In this document: positions 21,533 through 31,700 of the stretch, piece by piece
Position numbering within the stretch: the stretch's first letter is position 1
Layout of the letters: every line of letters starts with the position of its first letter
Source of the DNA: Leptidea sinapis
Lineage: Eukaryota; Arthropoda; Insecta; Lepidoptera; Pieridae
DNA: 64,000 nt
Direction: 5' to 3'
Assembly: GCF_905404315.1 (NCBI RefSeq)
Contig: NC_066296.1
Coordinates: 7,440,001 to 7,504,000 of the forward strand
Notes under the pieces: model-generated
Seen by the model: the letters and a program-made list of their open reading frames with translations, nothing else
Databases searched by the model: none
What the model was told of the DNA's origin: nothing
Made by a program: the position numbers and the translations under genes

Positions 21533-22023
21533 GGGTCTGACCGACAAGGATGGCTTCATTAAGGTGGAGCAGAAGAAGAGGAGACCTCCTAGTCATAACC
21601 ATGTGGCACAGCACCGATAGGACAGAACCAGCTCCTGCGTACCGTAATCCCAGCGACGTATATCTACGTCTCTCGCTTTCACCACACCACCAAGGCCTCC
21701 GACATTGTTCAGTAGGTACTTGGTGGAGAAGACAAGGTTCCGGTTGGGGGTCGAAAAGTTGGTGACGCGTCACGCAGTAGACTTCAACTCTTTTGTTGTT
21801 CGCGTCCCGACAGAACATATATCAACCTTCCTGGACGTGCAGCTGTGGCCGAAGGGGGTCGTGTTCCGCAAGTATCGCGGACGTCGCCGACCGCCGGAAG
21901 CTACCGAACACGCGCCTCACATCGCCGCGAAAATGTGACGTAGATTTAAGTTATATATCATATGTATGTTAGACTATAAGGTATTTATTTTATGGGCCTG
22001 AAATAAAGGAATTATTATTATTT
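21533..22023 (+). pseudogene. Retrotransposon ORF1 (FP-C-like) relic
   Basis: The C-terminal frame 21705-21938 reads YLVEKTRFRLGVEKLVTRHA then SFVVRVPTEHISTFLDVQLW and PKGVVFRKYRGRRRPPE. This has the S-F-x-V...LLD..LWP.GV pattern of the FP-C/zinc-finger ORF1 proteins common in insect retrotransposons. About 120 bp upstream, YIYVSRFHHTTKASDIVQ is in another frame, so at least one frameshift, plus stops, breaks it. ATT-repeat runs on both sides (21520 and 22010) suggest a retro-insertion. It is more GC-rich than its surroundings. Confidence 0.62.
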
Positions 22024-22559
22024 ATAATTCAGTGTCCGGACCCTACCTAAAACTACTTGCCGACCCCTGGTTTAGGTTATTACGAATGAAGTCACACGAA
22101 CGACCGAACACTCGCTTCGTATTGAATCGTTTATTCGTATTTTAATATTCATTAGCAGGTTGTATAAGATATTAATCATGTCCACCCCGGCGGCCGGTCA
22201 AAATTGATTTTTAATGGTTTCAAGCGAATTTTTTTCGAGTAAATCACTTGAGATGTGAAATTGAAAAGTTTATTAAGTGATTACTTTTTATTGGACGTTG
22301 GGAAACGAAAATATTTCAGTTCAGAGGCTAAATGTTGTTTTAATAATTCATAAATTATTGCTTGTATACACGGAGAGGAATAAGACTAAAGAAAAAACGA
22401 TTATTTCAGTAATTTCTTTGAAAATCAAATTTATTTAACCCCGATCTATAACGCTGCTAAATTGTACTAGTAATGATTTATGGGTAACTTATATTTCGCC
22501 CCGACTACAGCTATAAAACTGTATGATATTATAAGCATGAAGTACCTAGAACCTTTTAC

Positions 22560-22862
22560 TAGTGGGAGGCTCCTTTGCACAGGATGCCGGCTAGATTATG
22601 GGTACCACAACGGCGCCTATTTCTACCATGAAGCAGTTATGTGTAAACATTAATGTGCTTCGGTCTGAAGGGCGCCGTGGCTAGTGAAATTACTGGGCAA
22701 ATGAGACTAAACATCTTATGTCTCAAGGTGACGAGTGAAATTGTAATGCCGCTCAGAATTTGGGGTTTTTCAATAATCCTGAGCGGCATTGCATTGTAAT
22801 GGGCAGGGCGTATCAATTACCATCAGCTGAACGTCCTGCTTGTCTCGTTCCTTATTTTCATA
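22560..22862 (-). repeat. R300 dispersed repeat, near full length
   Basis: AGTGGGAGGCTCCTTTGCAC to CTTGTCTCGTTCCTTATTTT, with both hairpin arms intact (ATGCCGCTCAGAATTTGGG / AATCCTGAGCGGCATTGC). Confidence 0.88.
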
Positions 22863-23013
22863 TAGAAGAAAACAACAAGAACCGCGTTATAGCGAGCATT
22901 TCCTCTATTCGCTTAACTTTTCTATCTTGCTGTATCTCCGTAAGAGAAGTTTATCTATCTCGTATCCTTTGTTTGTCTATTCGCTAGTATATTGTATTTC
23001 TATTGCCGTAACC

Positions 23014-23253
23014 AAAACAAAAATGGAGGAGGCCTTAACCCAAAGAGGGGCCCATACTACTAATTAAACATTTATTATTAAGATATAGAAAAAAAAATAC
23101 TAACATATAACTATTCTCTCTTTAAGTTCTTATAATATTAGCCTTAAGTTAGTAAACTTAACTTAACAATAATTATAAGTTTGTTTTAATTTTTAAATTA
23201 ACCTTAACTTAATTATGTAGTTTAGTATGGGAATAAAAGGCTTTTTTATTTTA
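23014..23253 (+). mobile_element. 5'-truncated LINE tail with 13-bp target duplication
   Basis: TATTGCCGTAACC at 23001-23013 and 23254-23266 flank a 240-bp insert. It starts AAAACAAAAATGGAGGAGG, with a short terminal coding-like KMEEALTQRGAHTTN and stop, then an AT-rich UTR ending GGGAATAAAAGGCTTTTTT. The LINE clade cannot be set from so little coding sequence. Confidence 0.65.
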
Positions 23254-23649
23254 TATTGCCGTAACCGAAACGGAATCTTCGTTCGTTCACCAAGCTATTA
23301 TCAAACTCTACTGTCTATGACTTCTAGTAGTGTATATTAAATGGCGCACCCTATCGCTATCTCCTCGCATTCAAGTTATCAAGATCCATCCGGTCCGTCA
23401 ACGATAAACTACACAAATAAGTACTTAGCAAAAGAAATACTATTGTCAAGACCGTACCTATGTGGAAACAACAATTATCTCACAAGATAATCATTGGAGT
23501 AATATTTAAGACACTGCACAGAAAATTAACTCGTGTATATCCAGACTTCCAAATATAATTCAAACCGAACTTTGGATGCAAATTGAAATTTAATAATTAA
23601 AAAAAAATATATAACACAAGAATTAAGGTATTGCTTTAACTTATACTAG

Positions 23650-24040
23650 TAGGCTTCATAAGATACATAACAGCTTTATGGGTAAATGTATACACTTTTA
23701 TAATAAAGGCCCAGCCACTGTTCAGGCATTATGTATACATAAATTTAATTGTTTTATTAAAAAATGGCTCCGTCGTAAATCCTAGAACTCCACAGCTAAA
23801 TATCTAAGTGATCTGACAGCCTCGCACTAGATTATGATTATTATTTAGTAATAAAAATGACATTACAGTATTGTATATTTTATTAAAAAGAGCGCAAAAA
23901 ACAATGCTGGGAGAAATTCTTGCGCCGCTTCTTTACTCTCAGAGCGCCATTTGTTTCCGAAGCAATGGTTGTGCTAGAAATTACATCAAAAATAATTCTA
24001 AAGGAATCAATATTTGAGAAAATAAATGCCTTTTTATATA
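23650..24040 (+). mobile_element. LINE-B 3' end
   Basis: Starts in the ORF2 C-terminal region (CTTTATGGGTAAATGTATAC, ATTGTTTTATTAAAAAATGG) and continues through GCGCCGCTTCTTTACTCTC to GAGAAAATAAATGCC. It is the reverse-oriented equivalent of 3147-3600. Confidence 0.82.
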
Positions 24041-24329
24041 TCAAAATTAAAACTATTTTATATTGCAGGTCACATTACACTTGTAATATGTCATTTTTAT
24101 ACTACAGCTCAATCGGAAGGCAGATTTTCCCAGAGAAGAACGGGCGAGAAACTCTAAGTTTACTCTTTTCAAATTCTTATTAATCTATATTTATATTTAT
24201 CAATTCTCAGACAGACATGTTACAGTTCAGCATCTAATTTCAAAAATATTCTGCCTAACTTATTGTAAATCCTGTAAAAAAAATATGGCCTAAAATCTGT
24301 GGCTTTAAATATAACTAAACATCACAACA

Positions 24330-24895
24330 TTTTATGAAACAAAGACCTCCACCGCGTAAGTATGTTCGCGGTAAACTACTGCACCGATTTTTATGCTGTT
24401 TTCACCAACGGATAGAGTGGTTCTCAAGGAAGGTTTTCGTATATAATTTATTATTTTTTTGTATATATATTTGTACACATTAACGATATTTGTTGGAGGT
24501 TTCGGAAAAAATAAGCCGTCTGGGTGCATACAACGAAAACGCAGTCTGAGCCCTTTGAGATATACTTAACAAAATAATGTATGGTGGACTTATGTATCTT
24601 ATATAGATCTATAGAAATGTCCCCGATGGCATATAAGTATCTCTAAAGGATAACATACTATACCCATTTTAATTATTAATTTAAAGGCAGTCATATGTGA
24701 AATCTTTTTACACAAATACGATAATAATTCCTATCATTTTATTACCACATATTATAAAATCATTCAGAAATACTTTTTTGTTTGATTTTTATCTCATTAA
24801 CTTTGATAACACATTTTCGAAGGCTTTAGACTACATTCTTCCCAAATACTTAGATCATTTTCTATTGACAGAACAGCGTCTTTCGGATCAGCTAG
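24330..24895 (+). mobile_element. Helitron-like element
   Basis: The left region AACAAAGACCTCCACCGCG is shared with 44282 and carries the ACTGCACCGATTTTTATGC segment. The 3' end TTGACAGAACAGCGTCTTTC plus GGATCAGCTAG before T has the Helitron hairpin and CTAG terminus. The exact 5' TC was not fixed. Confidence 0.55.
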
Positions 24896-25172
24896 TTATA
24901 AATAAAATTGAAGTGTCTGTGTATTAGTGCCAGCTGATCTACGTAGCGGATGCCCATTAAAGGCACTAACACGAATAGATTACACATTAGCACACGAGTT
25001 ACTTAACTGACAGCTTTTATTTTGGGAGATGAATTAGTGTCAAGCAATAATTTAACTCATAAACTGTCTCACCAGATTACCACGTCAAATTCTGCAGGAT
25101 TGCTGCAAGTATTGAAGTACAAACTGAACTAGCCTAGCGAAACTCTCTAAGAGAAAAGCGATTCACTCGATT

Positions 25173-25440
25173 GTATGAAACGTGCAGTCATTGATAGATC
25201 GACAGATGACGGCTATAATCATGTAAAAAACGGAGATAGCCAAAATCCACTACGTTTTAAGCAACTCTTCGCTTTTTAGCCCAACAGGATTATACTTCGT
25301 CGCCAATCGCGATACAGTAGGTAATGACTACTATTTCAAACTTTTGTCAAATGACTGCACGTTTCATACTAAATTAAATTCCAATTTTTACTTAGGCCGT
25401 CCCCGTCTCTTATTACGTAGTATTTACATCCTCTTTGTGG
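25173..25440. repeat. 260-bp repeat with 20-bp perfect inverted ends, left copy
   Basis: GTATGAAACGTGCAGTCATT (25173-25192) and its complement (25350-25369) are perfect inverted repeats. The shared unit continues to TACGTAGTATTTACATCC at about 25437. A second direct copy is at 31446-31700, so the host gene lies between them. Confidence 0.7.
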
Positions 25441-26049
25441 AGCTACTTGTTTCAAAACAAATATTTTTACTAAGTGACTTATTAAACTGTGTAAAAATGG
25501 GTAAATTGCCTTACGGATCTCATTGTCAATTAGTTATATAAAATTTTCCCATATTATATAAAAATATTTGGTGTTTATTTTATGTGACTAAGGTAAATCA
25601 TTCTATGGGGTTAATACCAAGAAATGTTGTAAGGTAAACCCCGGAGGGCAAATTAAATTTGGCCATAATAACGTGAAAGCTGATCATTAACTCATTAATT
25701 TCCACTAAAAGTTGATTTACCCATACATTTTTAACGGCATTTGCATTGGCATCGCAGTTTATAGCAATAATTGTTGGCGTAATGCCGTTTTAATGTTAAT
25801 GGACCTTATTAGTTAAGCTTATTGTAAACCCAAAAGGAAGAGCGGCAACATCGCTTGCCGCTCGATCAATCCACACCGCTGTTCATTGTAGACGCCTATT
25901 TGTGTAAGCCGTATTTACTATCGAGTACAACTAGGAAAAATATAACACAACTAATAATTTGCGGACACGAGGCATGCGTCGACGACATTAATCTTAACAT
26001 TTATGACGCAGAGAAATGTTCACCCGAAACGCTGACGTTGTGGTTGCCA

Positions 26050-26882
26050 TTATATTTCACTCTGGTTGATAGTGAGTGAAAGAGAAAGAATACTCGCGCC
26101 GCGACAAGCATTCTACATTGCAGATATGAACAGCTATGAACGAAAGAACACATTATTGTTTAGTTATTACTTATTAGTGTGCGTACAGCAATAGTGCCGT
26201 AAAGACGTGTTTTGTGTGCTATAATTGTGGGTGGAATGTTGATTTAACTATTTATCTAAATATTATAACGTGTATTGCTGTAAATATTTCTTTGAGTAAA
26301 ATAACTCTTAAAAGAGTGATATAATTCGTTATATAGAGGTGACTGCGTAAGTAACTTTATGTTTTGCATTCATCAAGCCATTATCTTTTCTGTAGCGTTA
26401 TTACACAGATCGGTATGATATAACGTACGCCTCTAGGATACCCGTTAAATAATTACTGCTTTTGATATTCATTGCATATAAACATTTTTATTTATAGTTT
26501 AGTTATACATTACTAATTTAATTTAATTTACAGATAAAATCAACGTAAGCTGGTACATTCAGACAAAAATATCAAATGAGTGAAAAGAACACTTATTGAT
26601 GTTTAAAACACATCACCCGACGATCGAAAACAAGAATTGAGACAGATTAATGAAGCAATCTAAGATAATTTATACGTCTAGATAGAGTTCTTGCTGTTAG
26701 ACAACCGAAAAAAAGGCCAGGAATATTAGTTTTTCTCCTCTCAATAGCGAAACAATTCCTATAACGTGAACGCTGAAGTATAACCACATATGCTGTGTTT
26801 AACATCAATACTATTATAACCTTTTTTTTGGGTGATTACTACAATTTTTTTAAAGGGCTTAGTTACCACTAACGCAAATATT
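26050..26882 (+). promoter_or_regulatory. Presumed promoter and 5' UTR region of the CENP-B/BESS gene
   Basis: No TATA box or clear initiator is visible. A good donor (CTGC/GTAAGT) lies at 26347 and usable acceptors lie near 26533 (TTAATTTACAG) and 26855 (TTTTTTTAAAG), so a non-coding first exon ending at 26346 is plausible. A 5' fragment of MITE-T (about 26665-26742) would then sit inside this leader intron. This is inference from splice-site consensus only. Confidence 0.3.
26665..26742 (+). mobile_element. MITE-T left end
   Basis: AGATAATTTATACGTCTAGA, TTGCTGTTAGACAACCG and GGCCAGGAATATTAGTTT, then the match ends. Upstream of the coding start of the CENP-B/BESS gene. Confidence 0.75.
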
Positions 26883-27317
26883 ATGGCGAGTAAAAGAAAG
26901 AGTCTATGTGTTAACGACAAGGTGTGCCTTATTCGGGCGATACAAAAAGGTGAAAGGATAAGTGAAGTTGGGAAACGTTTTGGCTTCAGTCCCTCTACTG
27001 TAGCTACTGTATGGAAGAATAAAGAGAAATTTCTAAAGGCAGGGATGGAAGGGAAAACTTTAAAAAAGTTAAAGCGGCCGAAATATCAGGATCTAGATCA
27101 GGCTATGTTTTCATGGGTTTGTGAACGCCGTCAGAATAATTTGCCGATGTCAGGACCAATTTTAAAAGCTCAAGCAGAGAAGTGTGCCAAAGAACTTAGA
27201 TTAACTAATTTCAAAGCATCAGGAGGATGGCTCGAGAAATTCAAACAGCGCCACCATGTCAACTATGGTAAAGCACGAGATGTCAGTACGGTTGTTACTC
27301 ATGACAATAGTAAAGAA
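26883..27317 (+). CDS. Coding exon 1: paired CENP-B-type helix-turn-helix domains
   Basis: Encodes residues 1-145. It is Lys/Arg-rich, as expected for a DNA-binding domain, and opens with MASKRKSLCVNDKVCLIRAI. The frame stays open past the GTGAGT donor at 27318 to a stop at 27378-27380, so unspliced RNA would encode a 165-aa protein with both HTH domains but no tail. The frame is also open upstream to 26832, but no acceptable start other than 26883 is supported. Confidence 0.85.
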
Positions 27318-29872
27318 GTGAGTAAAAAATTTCAAAGAACTATCAATTGCTTAGTTAATTTATACAAGTATAATAATTAAAAAAATACTCAAATTAAAGA
27401 AGAACCTGTAGATGAAGCTGAGAGTTAAACAAGACATTCAAGGTTTATCAACGATAAGTCACTCTAACCGGTGGCTCAGTTGGGAAGAGCGCTCGCACGG
27501 GAAGCGAGTGGTCGCTGGTTTCGAATCCCGCATCGTTCATAAAATTTTGTTTTCAGTTTTATTTGTGTAATTAATCCCAGGAGTGAGATCACTAAATTAC
27601 CCTCACTTCATAAAAACATGACAAATTGTTAAAAAAAAATTAAACAAAAAAACAATCGACTAAAACAAACTATTCCAAAACTTAATATGTACTAAAAAGT
27701 AAAATAAATATTGCATATTCTTCTACTTAATAATCAACTTAGTTTTAGAGATTTCCTAAGTAAAATGAAGTAAAAAATAAAACACTAAGTACATAAAAGT
27801 AAATCAAATTATTACGGCAATATAAGGTAGTCACAATTATTGTTATATTTGTAGTCGGCACCAGCTTTCAAATAAAAAAAAAACTCATAAAAATCGGTTA
27901 ACCCAGTAGAAGGCGGTTAAAAAAATGGTTATTTTTAAAATCACGCCACTAGTTTTTAACCGACTTCTAAAAGGACGAGGTTCTCAATTCTATTGGTATT
28001 TTTTTATTGATTTATGATCCGATTTTCGTGATTCTTCTTTAGTTTGATACGAAATATTTGCCATTTGGTCTCATAAAAATATAGTTTGGCCCAGTAGTTT
28101 TCATTTCATGAACATTTTTTATGAAAATTTTTGTTTACGTGGATGATGTTATTATAGTTTGTCTACTGCTTTTTAGAAGTTTTCATTTAGATTGATTATA
28201 TATTATTATTATTATTAACCCGATTCCCGATAAGTGGGTCTTAGTCTGCCTGTCATTCAAAGCTAACAAACGTTCTTCACGATATTTCAGTGTCTCACAA
28301 GAACGTGAAATAGGGGATCTAAATTGTTTAAGGCACGCGGATACTTTCGTAGGCCTACCCATAAAAAGTAACGAAATCTTATAGTTTACCTGGTTAGTGA
28401 AACTAAAAAGTAAAAATAAAAAAACCGACTTCAAAAACAGAAGAGTATAAAATAACTTAAAACACCTCTTATTCAAATCTTATACCTTTAACTAGCTGAC
28501 CCGGCAAACGTTGTTTTGCCATATAAAGTATAATTCACGCGTAATAAAATATTGCCTATATTATAGCCTGCACATCATTTTGTTCTATTGTCAATAGTTT
28601 TTGCAGCGCACGCAGAAATAGGTTTTCGATTTTACACCTTGTGTTACAAAATAGCAATTTTGAAAAAAAAAAAAAACATAGCCTATATAGCCTTCCTCGA
28701 TAAATGGACTACCCAAACCTCGATAAATGGACTAACAAAAACTGCAGCTTTATATATTAGTATAGATATTAATAAAATACTATTATTTGCATGTGCTACC
28801 TATTTATACGTTTTATGTCGGTGGCAAGCCAAATGTAATAGCAGGTACCTACACTCGCCACGCGTGACTTTGAGCGGGATAGCTTGATTGACGAAGCGAT
28901 GATTGTGAGCATAAAGACATAATAGACATTTATTTTCTTAAATTTGATTCCTTTAAAATTCTTTTTGATGTCTCTTGTAACACTTTTACCGCTTCGGAAA
29001 CAAATGGCGCTCTGAGAGAGAAAAAGCGGCGCAAGAAACTCTTCAGAGAAGAAGATATCAAAAACTGTTTATGAGACACAATAAAACTAGCGTCACTTAT
29101 TAGATGCAATTTTAATGCGAAGTAATTCAAATACAATTTTGTAAAAAGACTTAATAATTCATTTTTTTTGACACAGATCTCGGATTCTATTGCCGATGCT
29201 CAGCCGAGTACTTCAACAACTACAACTGGAGATGAGAAGAATAATGATGATAAAATTATAATCTCATCTAGCGATCTGATGACTTATGACACTTGGGATG
29301 ATCCTACTATCAAATTAGAATTCGAAACTGAGGTATGATAAAAACTCATTTAATCCACAATCATACATAAAAAATCGTTAATGTTTTGCAGTATTTATTT
29401 CTTATGTCTTAGTACTCACTAGCGATAGTTAAAGAACCTTTGTGCAATCATTTCGAGTTTGTACACCAGCGGTTTATGATCTTTGTTGACGATTAAGTCA
29501 ACTAGGGTAAATTGTGTTCTATATTTCAACTGAAATTATGAATACCCTTTAGAATACCCTTTTAAACTGTACAAATAAGGATAAGGGCTATATTTTACCA
29601 CCAATGATTTACAGGATGAAGCAGAATCCCATGATGATGAAGATTCAAAGGAAGCTGCAGAGCAGTCAAGATTGTCTGTGAGACAAGCGGTAGATCCTCT
29701 GGAAAACAGATTTGAGAGAAGAAGAGTGAACGAGAAACATGCTGATACATATGAATCATTCGGAAGACTGGTTTCCGCTGAACTACGAAAGTATGACCCG
29801 CAAACGTTGGCTCATGTGAAGAAAGCTATCATGGATATCATTTTCCAAGCAGATATAGGAAAATTTCCATAA
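26883..29872 (+). CDS. CENP-B/pogo-type DNA-binding protein with BESS-like C-terminus, three coding exons
   Basis: Coding exons are 26883-27317, 29177-29332 and 29615-29872, giving 145, 52 and 85 residues (282 aa). Both junctions are phase 0 with GT-AG ends: donors GTGAGT and GTATGA, acceptors TTTTTTTTGACACAG and AATGATTTACAG. Residues about 4-53 match the CENP-B N-terminal HTH (RAIQKGERISEVGKRFGFSP). Residues about 60-128 match the second CENP-B/Tc5-type HTH (GGWLEKFKQRH). An acidic, Ser/Thr-rich linker follows, and about 243-280 resembles a BESS motif (amphipathic, FGRLVSAEL...VKKAIMDIIF). The start at 26883 has A at -3 and G at +4 and opens directly on the HTH. Tigger/CENP-B proteins normally carry a DDE domain next; here it is absent. 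I infer a domesticated nuclear DNA-binding protein that recruits partners through the C-terminus; function and target DNA are unknown. Confidence 0.82.
27424..27640 (+). mobile_element. tRNA-derived SINE in intron 1
   Basis: Cloverleaf-like GGTGGCTCAGTTGGGAAGAG, anticodon-type stem CTCGC/GCGAG, and B box GGTTTCGAATCCCGC, then TTTTGTTTTCAGTTTTATTT and CACTTCATAAAAACATGAC. Same sense as the gene. Not a functional tRNA: the T-loop region has an extra base and the SINE tail is attached. Confidence 0.78.
27645..28445. repeat. Foldback-related fragments in intron 1
   Basis: ACAATCGACTAAAACAAACT and ATGTACTAAAAAGTAAAATA (27650 on), AATCGGTTAACCCAGTAGAA and TTTTAACCGACTTCTAAAAG (27893-27980), and AAAACCGACTTCAAAAACAG (28422). 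These are broken arms of the foldback family that is complete at 43480. Confidence 0.5.
28493..28600 (-). mobile_element. Helitron 3' end in intron 1
   Basis: CTAGCTGACCCGGCAAACG and TTGTTTTGCCATATAAAG, the same terminus as 8376. The 5' part has decayed near 28600. Confidence 0.65.
28912..29044 (-). mobile_element. LINE-B 3' tail in intron 1 of the host gene
   Basis: GACATTTATTTTCTTAAATT through CGCTTCGGAAACAAATGGCG to AAGCGGCGCAAGAAACTC. It lies antisense to the gene and ends 133 bp before coding exon 2. Confidence 0.82.
29177..29332 (+). CDS. Coding exon 2: acidic Ser/Thr-rich linker
   Basis: Fifty-two codons, residues 146-197, read in phase 0 from a strong acceptor with a T-run to a GAG/GTATGA donor. 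It is rich in Asp, Glu, Ser and Thr (STSTTTTGDE, DTWDDPTIKLEFETE), with no recognisable fold. Evidence is the open frame, fit of both splice sites and continuity of phase with exons 1 and 3. Confidence 0.75.
29615..29872 (+). CDS. Coding exon 3: acidic segment and BESS-like C-terminus
   Basis: Eighty-five codons plus TAA, residues 198-282. It starts acidic (DEAESHDDEDSKEAAE), passes through a basic stretch (ENRFERRRVNEKH), and ends in an amphipathic segment with the BESS spacing of hydrophobics (FGRLVSAEL..., VKKAIMDIIFQ). In insects BESS motifs follow DNA-binding domains such as MADF and mediate protein contacts. The protein stops four residues after the motif-like segment (GKFP). Confidence 0.8.
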   Translation, partial: DEAESHDDEDSKEAAEQSRLSVRQAVDPLENRFERRRVNEKHADTYESFGRLVSAELRKYDPQTLAHVKKAIMDIIFQADIGKFP

Positions 29873-29990
29873 CAGAATCTCGAAAAATACATTTTATTAC
29901 ATAAAAATTACGTTTTTTTGTAACTCCTGCAATCCATCTCCTAAACCTCCTTTTTTATTATTGACTTTTATATTTAATATACACTCGAGC

Positions 29991-30400
29991 AGTAGCATTT
30001 TCTCCTAAATAGTATATTATAATGGTGCTTCATACTATTGTATAAATCACTGATGGTAATTGATACGCCCTGCCCATTACAATGCAGTGTTGCTCAGAAT
30101 TATTGAAAACCCAAAAAATTCCTTAGCACAGGATGCCGGCTAGATAATGGGTACCACAACGGCGCCTATTTCTACCGTGAAGCAGTAATGTGCAAGCATT
30201 ACTGTTTCGGGCTGGAGGGCGCCGTAGCTAGTGTATGTCTCAAGGTCACGAGCGCAGTTGGGGGTCCCGCTCAGAATTTTTGAGTTTTTCAATAATTCTG
30301 AGCGGCACTGCATTGTAATGGGCAGGGCGTATCAATTACCATCAGTGATTTATACAATAGAATGAAGCACCATATATATTATTTAGTAGAAAATGCTACT
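29991..30400. repeat. Large palindrome with arms of about 125 bp, partly R300-derived
   Basis: Outer ends AGTAGCATTTTCT (29991) and its complement ending at 30400 start an inverted repeat covering about 60 bp of non-R300 sequence (GGTGCTTCAT...TTGTATAAATCAC) plus about 65 bp of R300 on each side. The centre, about 30115-30270, is the rest of an R300 copy in minus orientation. It lies 119 bp after the stop codon of the CENP-B/BESS gene, so it could be transcribed as 3' UTR. It may be a terminal-inverted-repeat element or a template-switch inverted duplication; no target duplication is obvious. Confidence 0.75.
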
Positions 30401-30593
30401 AGTCGACTACATTACGTTATACGTTAGGAATCGAGTTAGTCCAGCAACAAAATATTATAACTACTTGGTTTGTTCATCATATAAACATTTCGATAGATAA
30501 GTGGTAGTATTTCGGTGACAAAAAATAGATGTTTCAGTGGAACTGGGTTTTTTAACTTGAAATTTAAGTTTAGAGGATAAGTCGAACCATTTG

Positions 30594-31010
30594 ACTGCTT
30601 GCAACGCAGAGGAGCTCGAATTGTCGGAGACCCAGTCTTCTGTGTACGGCTGGATCACTTTGCGTTGCGTAGATACGTCGCTTCATTGTGTGTCTTCTAC
30701 CCCATTTATCACGGGGAGTGTTCCGAAGAGCTGTTTTACCTGATTCCTACCGCCGAATTCCACCTTCGCACGAAACGTCATCAAATAGGATATCATCCCC
30801 ACCATCTGGATGTGTGGCGGTTCGCCACAGGTACAAAGCTGTGGAATGAGCTTCCTTGTAAGGTGTTTCATTGCGGGACGATACTACATGGGTACCTTCA
30901 AAAAAAGCACGTACAGCTTCCTTTAAGGCCGGCAACACTCCTGCAATTTCTCTAGTGTTGCTCAGGTGACCCGTACGCTCGTTTGTCCTGCTTTTCCATA
31001 AAAAAAGTAC
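30594..31010 (+). pseudogene. LINE-A 3' fragment, broken
   Basis: Encodes the LINE-A C-terminus from the LQRRGARIVGDPV region through YHPHHLDVWR and LWNELPC, then loses frame. The GSSTVRFSRSFLP segment is deleted between the two motifs. It ends in the LINE-A 3' UTR (TGACCCGTACGCTCGTTTG). It lies just downstream of the CENP-B/BESS gene and the palindrome. Confidence 0.85.
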
Positions 31011-31445
31011 ATTTTTGTACGAAATAAGTAGATGTTTCGTAATTGAAAACAGCGTCACAATCGAAACAAAGAACTATCCAACAATCCGTCACGTTGACAA
31101 GACACAGCGTTCGGTTTTGCATGAATTTTAATGCGTTGACAAGATAAAGGTAACATAAAGAAGTCTAAATTACGAGCCCATAGTATATACACTGATTTAA
31201 AAAATGGTGGCAATTTATGAGACGCTCGCTGGCGCAGTAAAAAGCTCACGGCTTTTTCTACGGTCCTTGAGTTATGGCACTTACACGGAGCCTTTGGAGA
31301 TCCATGTTAATGGGGAAATAACCCTGGCACCTTGCAATGTGTTGAAATCAACTTATTAACGAACAGACTTCGATTTGCCAAAAGTCGATATTAAAAATTA
31401 AATAAATATAATGTTATTTTCAAGTAATCCATTGCATAGATTGAT

Positions 31446-31700
31446 GTGCAGTCATTGATAGATCGACAGATGACGGCTACAATCATTTAAAAAAACGAAG
31501 ATAGCCGAAATCCAGTACGTTTTAAGCAATTCTTCGCTTTCAAACTTAGCCGGATTATACTTCGTCGCCAATCGCAATACTGTAATTACTACTATTTCAA
31601 ACTTATGTTAAATGACTGCACGTTTCATATTTAATTAAATTTAAATTTTTACTTAGGAAGTCCCTTCTTATTACGTAGTATTTACACCCTCTTTGATTTA
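31446..31700. repeat. 260-bp repeat, right copy
   Basis: TGCAGTCATTGATAGATCGA, GTACGTTTTAAGCAATTCTT, ACTTCGTCGCCAATCGC and TACGTAGTATTTACACCC match the 25173 copy in order and orientation. The left inverted end is truncated. Confidence 0.7.

Larger units (their letters stand above)
27318..29176 (+). other. Intron 1 of the CENP-B/BESS gene, loaded with mobile elements
   Basis: An 1859-bp intron bounded by GTGAGT and ACAG. It contains a tRNA-derived SINE (about 27424-27640), AACCGACTTC foldback fragments (about 27645-28445), a minus-strand Helitron 3' end (about 28493) and a minus-strand LINE-B 3' tail (28912-29044). Intron 2 (29333-29614) is 282 bp and free of recognisable repeats. Confidence 0.75.

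Noticed and set aside
25855..26079. 74-codon frame upstream of the CENP-B/BESS gene as a first exon
   Set aside because: No fitting donor in phase with exon 1 and no domain. Acceptors near 26533 and 26855 suit a non-coding leader better.
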